Positions 37,068 to 47,929 are shown, counted from the stretch's first letter. The stretch: DNA of 64,000 nucleotides from Variovorax sp. RA8 (GCF_901827175.1 NZ_LR594664.1:124001-188000); one strand, 5' to 3'. A program made the numbers and translations. The notes: generated from the sequence alone by a model not told the origin.

Positions 37068-38666
37068 ATGGCCTTAAATTTGCCATCCTGCTGTCTTGGA
37101 TGGCTTCGGATCACTCTTGCGGCTGCGTTGTGGCTGCTGCTGACGATGACAAGCGGCTGCGCAACTGGGCGGCTGGATGTTCCTCGTGTGCCGTCGCGTG
37201 CAATCGTCAACGTCGAGCGCACGACGCTCGGACGCGCATTTGCTGAGCAGGCCGCGCCCTATCCCGGGATGTCCGGCTTCCAGGTCCTTGCCTCCGGCCA
37301 TGCTGCCTTTGTCGCCAGAGCTGCATTGGCTGACGCAACCGAACGCACGCTGGACCTGCAGTACTACAGCGTAGGTGATGACCTGACGACCGACCTGCTG
37401 TTGCTGCGCATCCTCGCCGCGGCCGAGCGGGGCGTTAGGGTGAGGATTCTGCTCGACGACATCGACGCGCGGACGCGCTCCTTCGCGCGCCGTGCAATTG
37501 CCGCACACTCCGCGATCCAGGTGCGGCTGTTTAATCCCTTCTTTTCGGGTGGCACGTCGAGCCTCGGGCGACTGAGCGAGTTTGTGCTTGATGGCGCACG
37601 GCTGAATCGCCGGATGCACAACAAGCTGTGGGTGGCGGACAATGTGGCCGCGGTGGTCGGCAGCCGCAACCTCGGAGACGAGTACTTCGACGCGAACGTT
37701 GCGTCCAACTTTGCTGATGTGGACTTGCTGGGCGCCGGCCCGATCGTGAAAGAGCTATCGCACGCCTTCGACGCTTACTGGAACAGCGCGGCCGCAATCC
37801 CTATGGAGGCGTTTACCGAACGCCCCGACGCCGCCGAAGGCGAGCGGGTGCGGCAGTCATTGCGCATGCGCGCCGCGAATTGCCACGGTCTCGCGCCTTG
37901 CGACTGGCTGGCGCAAGACAGCCTGCTTGGCGCCCTGCGGTCTGCGACCGTTCAGCTCTCATGGGGGCGTGCCCAGCTGACCTACGACCAGCCCGACGAA
38001 CAAAAGAGGGGCGTGGCCTCCGGAGTTGAGCACGGATCGATTGACGACCGTGAAGGTGGCTCTCGCACAGCGGCCGAACTGCTGATCATGTCGCCATATT
38101 TTGTGCCGAGCGAGGATGGAATCCGCCACCTGGCGGAGATGCGCGAGCGCGGCGTTCGCGTAGCCGTCTTGACCAACTCGCTGGCCTCCACAGATTCACC
38201 GGCAGCGCATGCAGGTTACGCGCGTCATCGGATGGAACTCCTGCGCAATGGGGTGGAGTTGTTCGAAATGCGTCCACGGCCGGATGTCCAGCACCGCTTG
38301 CCGCATCGTTGGGGGCGTGCGTCCGCCGCCAGCTTTCACGCGAAAGTCATCGTGCAGGATCGTGTGCGCGCCCTCGTTGGCTCGCTGAACCAGGATCCAC
38401 GCTCACGACTACACAATACGGAGGCTTGGATCACTGTCGACAGTGTCGAACTGGCGGGCGAATTGGCGGCGTTGTTCGACGAAGGGGCCGATCCTCATCA
38501 TGCCTTCGAGGTCGCGCGACGCGAAGCTCGCGGCGAAGCAGGGCTCGAGTGGAGAGCTGAGGAGGGTGGGAAGATTGTGACGCACGATGTTGAACCCATG
38601 ACAGACTTGGGGCTGCGGGTTTGGCGAGGCATTCTGGGTGTACTGCTCCCCGAGCACATGCTTTGA
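37068..38666 (+). CDS. Phospholipase D/cardiolipin synthase family lipoprotein
   Basis: 532 aa. A lipoprotein-type leader (LLLTMTSGCATG) is followed by two PLD domains with HKD motifs HNKLWVADN...GSRN and HAKVIVQDR...GSLNQ. The layout resembles ClsC/YmdC-type cardiolipin synthases, which join phosphatidylglycerol and phosphatidylethanolamine. The start at 37068 is the first ATG giving the leader. A membrane-lipid role under metal or low-oxygen stress is inferred. A hairpin overlaps its stop codon. Confidence 0.85.
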   Translation: MALNLPSCCLGWLRITLAAALWLLLTMTSGCATGRLDVPRVPSRAIVNVERTTLGRAFAEQAAPYPGMSGFQVLASGHAAFVARAALADATERTLDLQYYSVGDDLTTDLLLLRILAAAERGVRVRILLDDIDARTRSFARRAIAAHSAIQVRLFNPFFSGGTSSLGRLSEFVLDGARLNRRMHNKLWVADNVAAVVGSRNLGDEYFDANVASNFADVDLLGAGPIVKELSHAFDAYWNSAAAIPMEAFTERPDAAEGERVRQSLRMRAANCHGLAPCDWLAQDSLLGALRSATVQLSWGRAQLTYDQPDEQKRGVASGVEHGSIDDREGGSRTAAELLIMSPYFVPSEDGIRHLAEMRERGVRVAVLTNSLASTDSPAAHAGYARHRMELLRNGVELFEMRPRPDVQHRLPHRWGRASAASFHAKVIVQDRVRALVGSLNQDPRSRLHNTEAWITVDSVELAGELAALFDEGADPHHAFEVARREARGEAGLEWRAEEGGKIVTHDVEPMTDLGLRVWRGILGVLLPEHML

Positions 38667-38689
38667 AGCGCCTGCGCAGCGCGCTTCAA
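38663..38689 (+). terminator. Hairpin at the end of the PLD gene
   Basis: TTGAAGCGC and GCGCTTCAA form a perfect 9-bp stem around a 9-nt loop, beginning at the stop codon. There is no T run after it, so a simple intrinsic terminator is not certain. It may stabilise the mRNA 3' end. Confidence 0.5.
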
Positions 38690-38885
38690 CGCGTCCGCCG
38701 CCGCAATGACGGTGCGACAGCCTGAGCAGCGAAGGCGAGCTCGCGATGCTGGTCTGAGCTTCGCTTTGTCTATCCCTGGAACTGAAGTTCAACACTCGTT
38801 CTCCCGGTTGCCTGGGTCGAGCTCGACGGTGCCGCCGAGCTGGATCGTGCAATTCTGAACTCGCTGTTTGCCGTACTGCCGTGCC

Positions 38886-38981
38886 ACTTGCAGTCTTGCA
38901 GTCTTGCAGACTTGCAGACTTGCAGACTTGCAGACTTGCAGACTTGCAGACTTGCAGACTTGCAGACTTGCAGACTTCAAG
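38886..38981. repeat. 8-bp tandem repeat, 12 units
   Basis: Twelve consecutive copies of the octamer ACTTGCAG. Units 2 and 3 begin with T, and the last unit is degenerate (ACTTCAAG). Because 8 is not a multiple of 3, unit gain or loss would shift any frame read through it. It is in the non-coding gap between the PLD gene and the repeat-protein gene at 39223, about 100 bp upstream of an FNR-type promoter. Confidence 0.9.
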
Positions 38982-39081
38982 ACGAAGTTCGGAGTTGCAA
39001 GGCGCAGAGGCGCATAGCCTCGTGTGATCCATGGCAGAACGGCAATGATTGGAAAAAAGCGTCCAGTCGTGTCTCTTTGGC

Positions 39082-39123
39082 TTGATCTTGATCAAACCAT
39101 CGAAGACCGCACACTCCTATTCT
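39082..39123 (+). promoter_or_regulatory. FNR/Anr class II promoter
   Basis: TTGAT-CTTG-ATCAA (39082-39095) is a perfect box. A -10 TATTCT lies at 39118-39123, exactly the distance expected when the box is centred at -41.5. It predicts transcription start near 39130, about 90 bp upstream of the gene at 39223. Activation at low oxygen is inferred. Confidence 0.7.
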
Positions 39124-39222
39124 TTGTTCAGCGTTGGTAATCGAACCGGGTGAGGACCGAAGCCCGACGCTAACCTACGTGTAACCACGTTTCTTCCGGA
39201 AGCATTCCCCTTGGAGATTGTC

Positions 39223-39615
39223 ATGAAATTGAATCACATCACACTTGCTGCAGCCCTCCTGACCGTGCTCGCCGCCCCCAGTGCATCTGCGCAAGGCGCC
39301 GACGGCGCCAAGCCGAAGTCGCGCGAAGAGGTAAGGACCGAAGCGATCCGCTCCCATAAGGACGGAACCATGCGACATAGCGAAGCGGAACCGAAATCTG
39401 AGCCATTCAGATCGGAGAAAAGCCGGAAGGAAGTGAGTGCCGCAGGAGTCCGCTCTCACAAGGACGGCACCATGTTGCATAGCGAGGCCGAGCCGAAATC
39501 CGATGCGTTCAAATCAGGGAAGAGCCGCAAGGACGTAAAGGCTGAGACGATCCGCTCTCACAAAGACGGAACCATGCTGCATGGCGGTGAGGCGGCTGCG
39601 CCGGAGGCGAAGTAA
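39223..39615 (+). CDS. Periplasmic protein with three SHKDGTM repeats
   Basis: 130 aa. A signal peptide (ending ASAQG) is followed by three imperfect repeats of about 34 residues, each built on SR(K/E)EV...RSHKDGTM...HSEAEPKS. Each repeat has one or two His and one Met, and the whole is strongly charged. The start at 39223 has GGAG 7 nt upstream. No enzyme motif is visible. Metal or polyanion binding is a guess. The FNR-type promoter upstream suggests oxygen control. Confidence 0.75.
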   Translation: MKLNHITLAAALLTVLAAPSASAQGADGAKPKSREEVRTEAIRSHKDGTMRHSEAEPKSEPFRSEKSRKEVSAAGVRSHKDGTMLHSEAEPKSDAFKSGKSRKDVKAETIRSHKDGTMLHGGEAAAPEAK

Positions 39616-39843
39616 ACAAAGTGTGGCGCGCGGTCTAGCGCGGCACTCGACCAGCCTTCGGCAGCGGGCCGGCCAGTATGTACAGGCTCGCGTCAACGTG
39701 CCCTCGAAGGGATCGCGTTCCTGGCGCGAAAATGTCGACCAAGCCGAACAGCGCCAGGAATGTAAGGTCGCCGTCAGGCTTTGCACCGGTGAGATCACGG
39801 TCGCGCGCGGCGCGGTGTGGCGTCACCCATCATGACCCCACGT

Positions 39844-41106
39844 TCACAGGCCGGCGGCGATCTCGCCACTGCGTGCCGGCCCCCATGATGCGAGCGCGAT
39901 GGCGGCCCCCAGCACAAGAATCAGCGCTGCCGCCCAGAATGACGCCGCCGGCTGCCATGCGAAAAGCGACCCGGCGCTCACCGAACCCAGCGCCTGCCCG
40001 AGGTTGCCGGCCGCTGCCTGCCGGCCAAGCAGTTCCCCGCGCGCGGCTGCATGGCGCTCGAGCAGCTCGTAGGACAGTACCGGTCCGACCATTCCGACGC
40101 CAGTGGACACCACGACGATCAGCAGGCCGAGCGCCGCGGCGTCCGGCACCGCAAAGGCGAAAGTCAACGCGAGCGCCGAGGTGCCAAATGCGGCCGCGAC
40201 CCAGCGTTGGTTGATGCGGCGGCGCACGCCTTGCAGTAGCAACGTGGACTGCGCTGCCAGCATGGCCAGGCTGCAGGTGACAAACATAACGGCCATCGTG
40301 CCGCTGGCTAGGCCCAGCGTCTGCCCGCCGAACAGAGTGAAGCCGACTTCAAAGGTACCCACCGCAAACGAGGCCAGCAGTGCCATGCCCATCGAGGCGC
40401 GAACGAACCTCCGGCGGTCTGGCGACAACTGAGGTGGCAGGTCGCGCTCAGGCGCAGCGCGCTTGCGGCCCAGGCCCCACGGGATGAGCACCAGCAATGG
40501 GAGCCCCCCCAACACGATGGCAAACGCGGGCCAGTTGACCATGTCAAGCATGCGCCCGACCGGCATGCCCATCACTGGCCCGGCGATCCAGGTTCCGAAG
40601 GCCGGGCCGGCGAGAAAGCCGATGAACGACGTGCTGCCGAGCAGCACAAAGCGGCGGCTGCGCACCTCCTGCGTGCTGATGTCGTCGACGTACGCCTGTG
40701 CTGTCGGGACAATTGAGGCGGCACCTGCACCGGCCAGGAAGCGAGCGGCATACACGACTATCAGGTTCGGTGCCAACGCGGCTGCAGCGCCGCCGATCAG
40801 GAATGCTGCGAAGCCCGCGGCCAGTACGGCGGAACGGCCATGCCGGTCCGAGAGTCGACCCCACAACGGCGCGAAGAGGAATAGCGCGAAGGTGTAGACG
40901 CCGCCCAGCATGCCGACGTGCCACGCGAGCGTGGATGGCGTCGCCCCGTCGAGGTACAGCCCCAGAAACAGCTGCAGCAACGGCAAGCCGGCGCCGTAGC
41001 CGAGCGCGACGACGAATACCATCGCTCCGAGCAGCAACATCGCCCGGCCCGCCGCCACAGTTGCGTCGGGCGCTGCCGGCGCATTGAGGGCTGCTGTCTT
41101 CACCAT
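39844..41106 (-). CDS. MFS transporter
   Basis: 420-aa major facilitator with 12 predicted helices. The motif A region is GRLSDRHGRSAVLAAG. The sequence is in the drug/proton antiporter style (TetA/BcrlikeMFS). The start at 41106 lies 11 bp after the end of the P-type ATPase gene, so it is the downstream gene of the same unit. The substrate is unknown; a metal-chelate or drug efflux role is possible. Confidence 0.85.
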   Translation of the reverse strand: MVKTAALNAPAAPDATVAAGRAMLLLGAMVFVVALGYGAGLPLLQLFLGLYLDGATPSTLAWHVGMLGGVYTFALFLFAPLWGRLSDRHGRSAVLAAGFAAFLIGGAAAALAPNLIVVYAARFLAGAGAASIVPTAQAYVDDISTQEVRSRRFVLLGSTSFIGFLAGPAFGTWIAGPVMGMPVGRMLDMVNWPAFAIVLGGLPLLVLIPWGLGRKRAAPERDLPPQLSPDRRRFVRASMGMALLASFAVGTFEVGFTLFGGQTLGLASGTMAVMFVTCSLAMLAAQSTLLLQGVRRRINQRWVAAAFGTSALALTFAFAVPDAAALGLLIVVVSTGVGMVGPVLSYELLERHAAARGELLGRQAAAGNLGQALGSVSAGSLFAWQPAASFWAAALILVLGAAIALASWGPARSGEIAAGL

Positions 41107-41117
41107 GCGCGCCGCCT

Positions 41118-43580
41118 TCAGACCGCAGCCGGGGCGGTCTGCCTGGTGTCGCCCGTTGTTCCTGGAGTCGCCCGGACCCGGCGGATGCCGGTCAGCCGTG
41201 TGCGTTTGAGCATCAGCGCGTTAATGGCCACCAGCGCGGAGCTTCCCGACATCGCGATGGCGGCCACCTCTGGACTGATGGTGAACGGGTAAAACACGCC
41301 GGCGGCTAGCGGGAACGCCACCACGTTGTAGGCCACCGCCCACCACAGGTTCTGGTGCATCTTGCGCAGCGTCGCGCGCGACAGCTCGATGGCGCCGACC
41401 ACATCGAACGGGTCGCTCTTCATGAGCACCACGTCGGCGCTTTCCATCGCTACATCAGTGCCAGCACCGATCGCGAAACCAACATCGGCCTGCGTCAGCG
41501 CCGGGGCATCATTGATGCCGTCGCCGACCATGCCGACCTTCTTGCCGTGCGCCTGAAGTTCCTTGACCTTGGCGGCTTTGTCGCCGGGCAGCACATCCGC
41601 GAGGACGATGTCGATGCCGAGTTCCTTGGCGATTCGGTCGGCAGTGGCCTGGTTGTCGCCCGTCAGCATGGCCACCTGCACCCCTTTCCCGTGGAGCGCC
41701 TTGACGGTCTCTGCCGAAGAAGGGCGCACCGCGTCGGCGATGGCGATCAGACCGATCAGGCGCCCACCATGGGCCACGTGGACCACCGTGCGTCCCTGAC
41801 CTTGCAGGTTGCCCGATTGAGCCTCCAAGCCATTGAGGTCGATGGCGTTCGCGTCCATCAACAGCCGATTGCCGAGGAGCGCTCTTTCGCCGCGAACGAC
41901 GGCTTCGGTTCCCATGCCATCGATGTTGGAAAATGCGCTCACCTCTTCGAGTGGCAGGTTTCCGGCACGTTGGAGCACAGCCAAGGCCAGAGGATGCTCG
42001 GAGAGCTTCTCCACCGAGCCGGCGATGGTCAGCAGCGCATCGACGCTCGTGCCACGTGCCGCGACAAGGTCGACCACGTCGGGCTCGCCGAGCGTCAGCG
42101 TGCCGGTCTTGTCGAAGATCACGACATCGAGCTTGGTGGCGTCTTCGAGCGCTGCGGCGTTCTTGAACAGGATGCCGTTCATCGCCCCCAGGCCCGTCCC
42201 GACCATCACCGCCATCGGCGTGGCCAGTCCGAGCGCGTCGGGACACGCGATCACGAACACAGTGATGGTCAGCGTGAGGGCCAGCAGCACGGGCTGGCCG
42301 AGCACGAAGTACCAGACGCCGAAGGTTGCGAGACCGATCAGGAACGCGACCACCACCAACCACTGCGAGGCCCGGTCGGCCAGCAGCTGCGCTGGAGCCT
42401 TGGAGTTCTGCGCCTCCTGCACGAGTTTGACGATCTGCGCCAAGGCGGTATCGGATCCGACCTTGGTGGCGCGGTAGCGGAAACTGCCGCTCTTGTTGAT
42501 GGTGGCGCCGATCACGCTGTCGCCGACCGCCTTCTTGACCGGCATCGATTCGCCGGTGAGCATCGATTCGTCGACCTGTGATCCGCCTTCCAGCACCTCG
42601 CCGTCAACGGGAATCTTGTCGCCCGGGCGGATGAGCACGATGTCACCCAGCAACACGTCGGCCGTCGCGACCGTAGTTTCGACACCGTTGCGCACGACGC
42701 TGGCTTTCGGCGGTGCCAGGTCCATCAAGGCGCGTATCGCCTCGGAAGCACCGGCACGTGCCCGCATCTCGAGCCAGTGCCCGAGCAGGATGAACACAAG
42801 CAGCACCGACACCGCCTCGTAGAACTGCGCCCCTTCGAAGAGGAAGGTGGCTCCGACGCTGAACAGGTATCCGGTGCCGACGCTCAGCACGACCAGAACC
42901 GCCATGTTGAGCACGCCATTGCGAAGCGCACGCGATGCGGCGACGAAAAATGGCCATGCCGGATAGATCACCGCACCTGTGGCCAGCACGAACAGCCACA
43001 GCTTCAGGTCGAGGCCGAACGGCGGACTCAGCTTGATGAAGTCCATGCCCATCGGCGCATAGAGGAAAATGGGCACCGTGAACGCGAGGCAGATCCAGAA
43101 TCGGTTCCGCATGTCGCGTGCCATGCCGCGCGCGTCCATGCCGGGGCCGTGCCCCATCTCGTGGGCCATGGCATCCATCGTGCCGTGGTCCATCGTGTGC
43201 CCAGCTGCGGCCGGCTTCGCGCCTTGGGTCACATGCCCTGCATGCTCGTGCTCGTGCGGCTTGCCCGCCGTAGCGTGCGGCCCGCAGATATGGCGAGGGG
43301 TGGCCTCGCCGCCGCAGTGGTAGCCGCATGCTTCGATGGCGATGCGAATAGCCTCTGGCGTCGTCTGGTCCGGGTCGAAGGTCACGCTTGCCGAGCCGGC
43401 CGCGTAGTTGACCTGGGCTGCGGTCACGCCGGGCAGGCGCGACAACTGCTTTTCGACCCCATGGGCCGACATCGACGACACCATGCCGCCGACCTCGAAG
43501 TTCATTGTTGTGGTCATGCGGGTTTCATTCTCAAAGGGCAAGACAACCGCGCCTCCAGGGTGGCCGTTGCGGACATTCAT
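41118..43580 (-). CDS. P1B-type metal ATPase with CPD motif
   Basis: 820 aa from 43580 (ATGA overlap with the upstream stop); an ATG at 43517 is an alternative. The N-terminal HMA-like domain has lost both Cys ([11 protein letters not shown] in place of GMxCxxC). A His-rich linker follows ([24 protein letters not shown]). The membrane metal site reads ACPDALGL, with Asp replacing the second Cys/His of CPC/CPH. DKTGTLT, SEHPLA and GDGINDAP are intact. The His-rich N-terminus resembles CopB-type ATPases. Substrate may be Cu(II)/Cu(I) or another ion; CPD makes this uncertain. Confidence 0.88.
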   Translation of the reverse strand: MNVRNGHPGGAVVLPFENETRMTTTMNFEVGGMVSSMSAHGVEKQLSRLPGVTAAQVNYAAGSASVTFDPDQTTPEAIRIAIEACGYHCGGEATPRHICGPHATAGKPHEHEHAGHVTQGAKPAAAGHTMDHGTMDAMAHEMGHGPGMDARGMARDMRNRFWICLAFTVPIFLYAPMGMDFIKLSPPFGLDLKLWLFVLATGAVIYPAWPFFVAASRALRNGVLNMAVLVVLSVGTGYLFSVGATFLFEGAQFYEAVSVLLVFILLGHWLEMRARAGASEAIRALMDLAPPKASVVRNGVETTVATADVLLGDIVLIRPGDKIPVDGEVLEGGSQVDESMLTGESMPVKKAVGDSVIGATINKSGSFRYRATKVGSDTALAQIVKLVQEAQNSKAPAQLLADRASQWLVVVAFLIGLATFGVWYFVLGQPVLLALTLTITVFVIACPDALGLATPMAVMVGTGLGAMNGILFKNAAALEDATKLDVVIFDKTGTLTLGEPDVVDLVAARGTSVDALLTIAGSVEKLSEHPLALAVLQRAGNLPLEEVSAFSNIDGMGTEAVVRGERALLGNRLLMDANAIDLNGLEAQSGNLQGQGRTVVHVAHGGRLIGLIAIADAVRPSSAETVKALHGKGVQVAMLTGDNQATADRIAKELGIDIVLADVLPGDKAAKVKELQAHGKKVGMVGDGINDAPALTQADVGFAIGAGTDVAMESADVVLMKSDPFDVVGAIELSRATLRKMHQNLWWAVAYNVVAFPLAAGVFYPFTISPEVAAIAMSGSSALVAINALMLKRTRLTGIRRVRATPGTTGDTRQTAPAAV

Positions 43581-45160
43581 CCCATCAGCGTCTTCAGTGC
43601 GTCGAGGGCCACCATGGGCTCGGCGAGGGCGTGGTAGATGGGCGGGATGTCTCGTTTCAGGCCGAGCAGTCCGTAAACACCGTGCATCGCCGAACGCACT
43701 GAATACTCGACCGTGAAGACCACGTCCTCCGGGATTTCGACGTACTGGCCCAGCAGCGCATAGTTCTTCGCGCCGTGCGGGATCACCGGCGGCCGGTCGG
43801 TCACGTCGCGCCGCGAGAACTCGCTGGTGATGTAGGGCATCATCACCGGGATGACAGTTGTGCTGCGGCGCACCTCGTCGAGGATCTCCTCGAATCCCAG
43901 TTGGTGCATCAACTCAGTCAGGATTTCCTGGCCGGTCGCCTGGGCCATCGACTTGTCGATGTAATCCCCCTTGTTGTCGATGAAGAGGCCGTAGCCCCAA
44001 AGCGTGAACACATCGTCAGGCTGACCAGCGAAGTGCGGCGGGCGCGGCACCACGATGGACATCAGCCAGCTGGAATCCTTGAAGGTCATCAGGCCACCGG
44101 TGCCGGCCTTGTTGCCGGTGAAATCCTCGATCCGGCGAACGAGAGCCGGCGTGCGCATCGTCAGCGTGAAAGACTCCCACTTGCTTTCGTCGATGTTGCC
44201 GCTGAAGGCGTAGGGTCGACCAAGACCCGGCAGCTTCCGTGCCATCGTCTCCCACAGCCTCCAAGCACCATCGGTCTTATCGCGCACGAGTTGGGGTGCG
44301 TGATCGTTGTCTCCCAGTCGCGAATCGGCGGTCATCGAGCCGATCGTGATGAACGCATAGTCCCGCAGCCCAACCGCGTACGAGACCTCCTTGCCGTGGC
44401 GCGTGCAATGGATCGCCGTGATTCGCTGGCCGTCGCTCTCGGCGAGGTCAACATCGATCACCTTGGTTCCGTACTCGAACTGCACCCCCTGGTCGGTCAG
44501 CCACTTCTCGATCGGACGGACCAGCGAGTCGTACTGGTTGAATGCGCTTCGCCGCACGCCCGCCAGGGTGTGGATCCTTGGAAACTCCTGCATGAACCGC
44601 AGCATGTAGCGCTTGAGCTCGATGGCGCTGTGCCAGTTCTGGAAGGCGAAGGTGGTGCGCCACATCGCCCAGAAGTTGGTCGCGAAGAAATGCGACGAGA
44701 AGCAGTCCTCGATGCGCTTGGTTCCGATGATTCGCTCGGGGATCGCCAGCAAGCGCATGATTTCGAGGCGATCTTGCAGGTTGAAGCCCAGATCGGTGGC
44801 ATCGAGGATCGTGTGATCCTTGCCGATGAGGCGCGCATGCGAACCTGAACGCCAAGCCTTGTTGAACGCCCAGACGTCGTCCTTGACGGATCTTGTCGGA
44901 TTAGCAAGCGTTGGGATCGAGTCGAGCACGTTCCACAGGCAGACGTATGCCTCTTCGGTCCACATGCGGCCGCCGCGGGTGACGTACCCCTTGACCGGGT
45001 CGCCCGAGCCGTCCAGGGCGCCGCCGGCCACCTCCAACTCTTCCAGAATGCGGATGTTGGCACCGCAGAATCCTCCATCGCGGATCAGCAGGACGGCCGC
45101 GGACAGCGAGGCGATGCCTCCGCCGATGATGTAGGCCTTGGCCGCGTCGGTTGTGTTCAT
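43577..45160 (-). CDS. ohyA: Oleate hydratase (FAD-dependent)
   Basis: 527-aa FAD enzyme of the oleate hydratase (myosin-cross-reactive antigen) family, which adds water to the double bond of unsaturated fatty acids. The N-terminal Rossmann motif is [16 protein letters not shown]. Conserved blocks include [35 protein letters not shown] and [21 protein letters not shown]. Length is close to the usual 560-650, at the short end. It is coupled by overlap to the CPD ATPase gene. Its role in a metal island is unclear; membrane lipid remodelling is possible. Confidence 0.9.
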   Translation of the reverse strand: MNTTDAAKAYIIGGGIASLSAAVLLIRDGGFCGANIRILEELEVAGGALDGSGDPVKGYVTRGGRMWTEEAYVCLWNVLDSIPTLANPTRSVKDDVWAFNKAWRSGSHARLIGKDHTILDATDLGFNLQDRLEIMRLLAIPERIIGTKRIEDCFSSHFFATNFWAMWRTTFAFQNWHSAIELKRYMLRFMQEFPRIHTLAGVRRSAFNQYDSLVRPIEKWLTDQGVQFEYGTKVIDVDLAESDGQRITAIHCTRHGKEVSYAVGLRDYAFITIGSMTADSRLGDNDHAPQLVRDKTDGAWRLWETMARKLPGLGRPYAFSGNIDESKWESFTLTMRTPALVRRIEDFTGNKAGTGGLMTFKDSSWLMSIVVPRPPHFAGQPDDVFTLWGYGLFIDNKGDYIDKSMAQATGQEILTELMHQLGFEEILDEVRRSTTVIPVMMPYITSEFSRRDVTDRPPVIPHGAKNYALLGQYVEIPEDVVFTVEYSVRSAMHGVYGLLGLKRDIPPIYHALAEPMVALDALKTLMG

Positions 45161-45179
45161 CGATGTTCTCTCCCGTGAA

Positions 45180-45506
45180 TCAGGTTAGACAAGTGGGCCT
45201 GGCCAACCGACCGGACACGGTGGCGCTGGGCGGATAGGGTGGCAAGGAGCGTCTGGCGCCGCGCCATGCAAAGTGGAGGTAGATGACCGCACTCATCGGC
45301 GCGGCGAACAGGCGCCACGCCAAGATGAACCACCTGGCGTAGAGGTCGTACGCCGCGCCGAATGACAGCAACGCCAGCGAGACAAGTGCCCAGTAACGCA
45401 GCACGCCCTCGCGCTCCAGGCGCGATTGCTCCAGGGTAAGGGGGGCCCCCAGTGCAAGCAGGACCGTCGCGAAGAGACCAGCGAGTTTGGAGCGGACGGA
45501 TGACAT
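45180..45506 (-). CDS. Small membrane protein
   Basis: 108 aa with about three hydrophobic segments (LAGLFATVLLALGAPLTL, YWALVSLALLSFGAAYDLYA, FILAWRLFAAPMSAVIYLHF). The start at 45506 has GGAG 7 nt upstream. It lies 19 bp upstream of the oleate hydratase gene, so co-transcription is likely. No family recognised. Confidence 0.6.
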   Translation of the reverse strand: MSSVRSKLAGLFATVLLALGAPLTLEQSRLEREGVLRYWALVSLALLSFGAAYDLYARWFILAWRLFAAPMSAVIYLHFAWRGARRSLPPYPPSATVSGRLARPTCLT

Positions 45507-45533
45507 GGCAATCTCCAGGATCATCTATTGGCA

Positions 45534-46421
45534 TCAGGGCAAAAACACGCGCACGCCGGCGGCAATGGCCGCAGTGAGCGAGATGCGATTGGACGCGTGG
45601 CGGATCGTGTCGCAGCTGACGATGTCGCCCGCGCCGGCCGCGCGCAGTTCCTCGAACGCCGTCTGAGCGAATACCGCGTGGACCGCCACGCACACGGGTG
45701 CGGCGAGCCCGGCCCGGCGCAGGTGGTCGATCGTTTCGATCATGGTGCGGGCAGTCGAGACGATGTCGTCCACCAGCACGGGCGTGTGCGACCGCCAACG
45801 CTCGACGTCCGGTACCGACACTTGGACATCGCGGTCGCCGCGGCGCGTCTTGGTCAGCACGACGAAGGGTGCGTCGGACTGCTGTGCCACATCGCTGACC
45901 CACTGGGCGCTTTCCTCATCGGGGCCGATCAAGAGTGGATTGCGCACTTGCGCCCGTACCCACTGCGCCACACTGTCCGCGGCATGGACGACACGTGACG
46001 GGACGCTGTAGACCTGAGACAGGTCCGGTATCCTGTGCAGGTGCGGATCGACGGTCACCATCCAGTCGACATAGTGCGAGATCCAAGCTCCGACATGCTG
46101 GGCACTGATCGTCTCGCCCGGATGGAACCGACGGTCTTGCCGCATGTAGGGCAGGTATGGCGCAACAAGGCCCACTGACAACGCGCCCGCCTCACGGACC
46201 GCCGCTGACAGCAAGAGCAGCGGCACCAGCTTGTCATCGGGCCGGTCCAGCGTGCAGGCGATGAGAGTGACTCGTCCTTCGATCGCTGACTCGACGCGCG
46301 CGTAAGACTCACCGTCAGGAAAGCGCCGTACCGTGGCCGCGCCGCGTTCCAGCGAAAGGTGAGCGGCCAGGTCGTCGGCGAGCTGCTCGTTGCCAGGCAT
46401 CGCGACCACGACCGGCTTCAT
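45534..46421 (-). CDS. prs: Ribose-phosphate pyrophosphokinase
   Basis: 295 aa. It makes (or consumes) PRPP from ribose-5-phosphate and ATP. It shows [12 protein letters not shown], the [16 protein letters not shown] block with the flexible-loop region, and PRPP-binding [13 protein letters not shown]. It is slightly short and divergent from housekeeping Prs, suggesting a second, specialised copy. Its start overlaps the phosphorylase stop (ATGA). The operon order MBL-phosphorylase-prs points to nucleotide or PRPP salvage. Confidence 0.9.
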   Translation of the reverse strand: MKPVVVAMPGNEQLADDLAAHLSLERGAATVRRFPDGESYARVESAIEGRVTLIACTLDRPDDKLVPLLLLSAAVREAGALSVGLVAPYLPYMRQDRRFHPGETISAQHVGAWISHYVDWMVTVDPHLHRIPDLSQVYSVPSRVVHAADSVAQWVRAQVRNPLLIGPDEESAQWVSDVAQQSDAPFVVLTKTRRGDRDVQVSVPDVERWRSHTPVLVDDIVSTARTMIETIDHLRRAGLAAPVCVAVHAVFAQTAFEELRAAGAGDIVSCDTIRHASNRISLTAAIAAGVRVFLP

Positions 46422-47929
46422 GGCGTCACCTCGTCGCCCAGCGTGACGACGGGATGGGAATCGAGGTAGCTGCGGGCATAGGCCAGCTCGCCAGGCGCCT
46501 GCGCATACAGCGTGAACAGCGGCATGCCGCGCTCGACAGGGTCCCCCAACCGCACGTGCAGCACGAGGCCGGCGGTCGGCGCACCCGGGGCGCCGGCGAG
46601 CTTGGCGACCCGCGCGAGCCGACGGTTGTCGATGCCGCAGACGTAACCGGTGCGTTCGGCCACGATCGGCTCGCGCAGTGGAGCGACGCCGGGCTCGCGC
46701 AGCCCGCCTTGCGCTTCGCAGATGGCCTGGAACTTGTCCCAAGCCGCGCCACTGTCCAGCAGGCGGCAGGCCTCGGACTCGCCCGTGCCGGGAGTGCTGT
46801 GGCCGCAGAACTCGAGCAATTCGCCGGCCAGAACCAGTGCGCGCATGCGCAGGTCCACCGGCGCCGCCGCTGCGCCGCGCAGCACGGCCAGAACGTCATG
46901 CGCTTCGAGCGCGGGGCCTACGCCTCGCCCGACCGGCTGGGCGCCGCGCGTACGCAGCACGCGCAGTTGCAGCCCGTGGGCTACAGCAACTTGCTCTAGC
47001 AAGGTCTGCAGCCGATTCGCGTCCTCCTCGCTGCGCACCTTGGCGGTCCGACCGACCGGGATGTCGATCAGGGCGTGCGTCGCTCCGGCGGCGATCTTCT
47101 TCGACAGCACGGAGGCGACGAGCTGGGCATCGCTGTCAAGGTCGAGCGGGCGCTCGACGCGGATCAGGATGTCGTCGGCCGGGCTTAGGGTCAGCGCCCC
47201 ACCCCAGACAAAGCAGCCGCCCTCGCGATCCACTACACGTCGCATCGCGGTCAGACTGAGGTCGACGCGCGTCAGCGTTTCCATCACGTCGGCCGTCCCC
47301 GCGGGCGAGGTGATCGCGCGCGACGAGGTCTTGGGCATCGTCAGCCCGGCCGCCGCCGCAATCGCGACCACAATCGGCGTCGTGCGATTGCCAGGCAGGC
47401 CGCCCACACAATGTTTGTCGGCGATCGGCGTACGGCCCCAGTCGATACGGTCGCCGGCCTTGACCATGGCGCTTGTCAGGTCGATGGTTTCCTGCAAGTC
47501 CATGCGCCCGCCGGCGCAGGCGCTCAGAAACGCAGCGATGTGCATGTCGGAGTAGCGGCCTGCAGCCACGTCACCGACGATGGCGTCGAGCGCCATGGTG
47601 TCGAGCCGGTGGCCGTAGATCTTCGAGCGCATCGCGCTCAGCGAGTCGAGCGTCGGCGCGTGCGCCACCTTGACGGTATCGTTCGCCGCGGCGCCAAGAG
47701 CCTGCCATGCGCGGGTCGACAGGCTGGCTTCGCCCGGCGCCAGCAATTCGGTGTCGACAACGTTGAGCGTCGCGATGATGCGGTGCTCTCGCAGGGCCAC
47801 CTCTACGCGCGTCTGGGCCTCGAAACCTTCGGCCCTGCAGACATGACAGTCGCGTCGCATGTAAATCACATGCTCCTGCAGCGTGTCGATGCCCAGCAGC
47901 CGCAGGCGCAAGCCCGATGCATTCATCAT
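46418..47929 (-). CDS. AMP/thymidine phosphorylase, long (archaeal-like) type
   Basis: 503 aa, the length of archaeal AMP phosphorylases rather than 440-aa bacterial DeoA. An N-terminal extra domain of about 85 residues precedes the nucleoside phosphorylase core: [55 protein letters not shown] and [14 protein letters not shown]. Family members cleave nucleoside 5'-monophosphates or thymidine with phosphate. The start overlaps the MBL-fold stop and the end overlaps prs, so the three are coupled. Substrate is not fixed by sequence alone. Confidence 0.88.
   Translation of the reverse strand: MMNASGLRLRLLGIDTLQEHVIYMRRDCHVCRAEGFEAQTRVEVALREHRIIATLNVVDTELLAPGEASLSTRAWQALGAAANDTVKVAHAPTLDSLSAMRSKIYGHRLDTMALDAIVGDVAAGRYSDMHIAAFLSACAGGRMDLQETIDLTSAMVKAGDRIDWGRTPIADKHCVGGLPGNRTTPIVVAIAAAAGLTMPKTSSRAITSPAGTADVMETLTRVDLSLTAMRRVVDREGGCFVWGGALTLSPADDILIRVERPLDLDSDAQLVASVLSKKIAAGATHALIDIPVGRTAKVRSEEDANRLQTLLEQVAVAHGLQLRVLRTRGAQPVGRGVGPALEAHDVLAVLRGAAAAPVDLRMRALVLAGELLEFCGHSTPGTGESEACRLLDSGAAWDKFQAICEAQGGLREPGVAPLREPIVAERTGYVCGIDNRRLARVAKLAGAPGAPTAGLVLHVRLGDPVERGMPLFTLYAQAPGELAYARSYLDSHPVVTLGDEVTP

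Noticed and set aside
38789..38980. Minus-strand frame made of repeated KSASLQVC-type peptides
   Set aside because: It is only the translation of the 8-bp tandem repeat; no start with a ribosome site and no function expected.
38886..38981. CRISPR-like array
   Set aside because: The repeat unit is 8 bp and contiguous with no spacers, so it is a simple tandem repeat.
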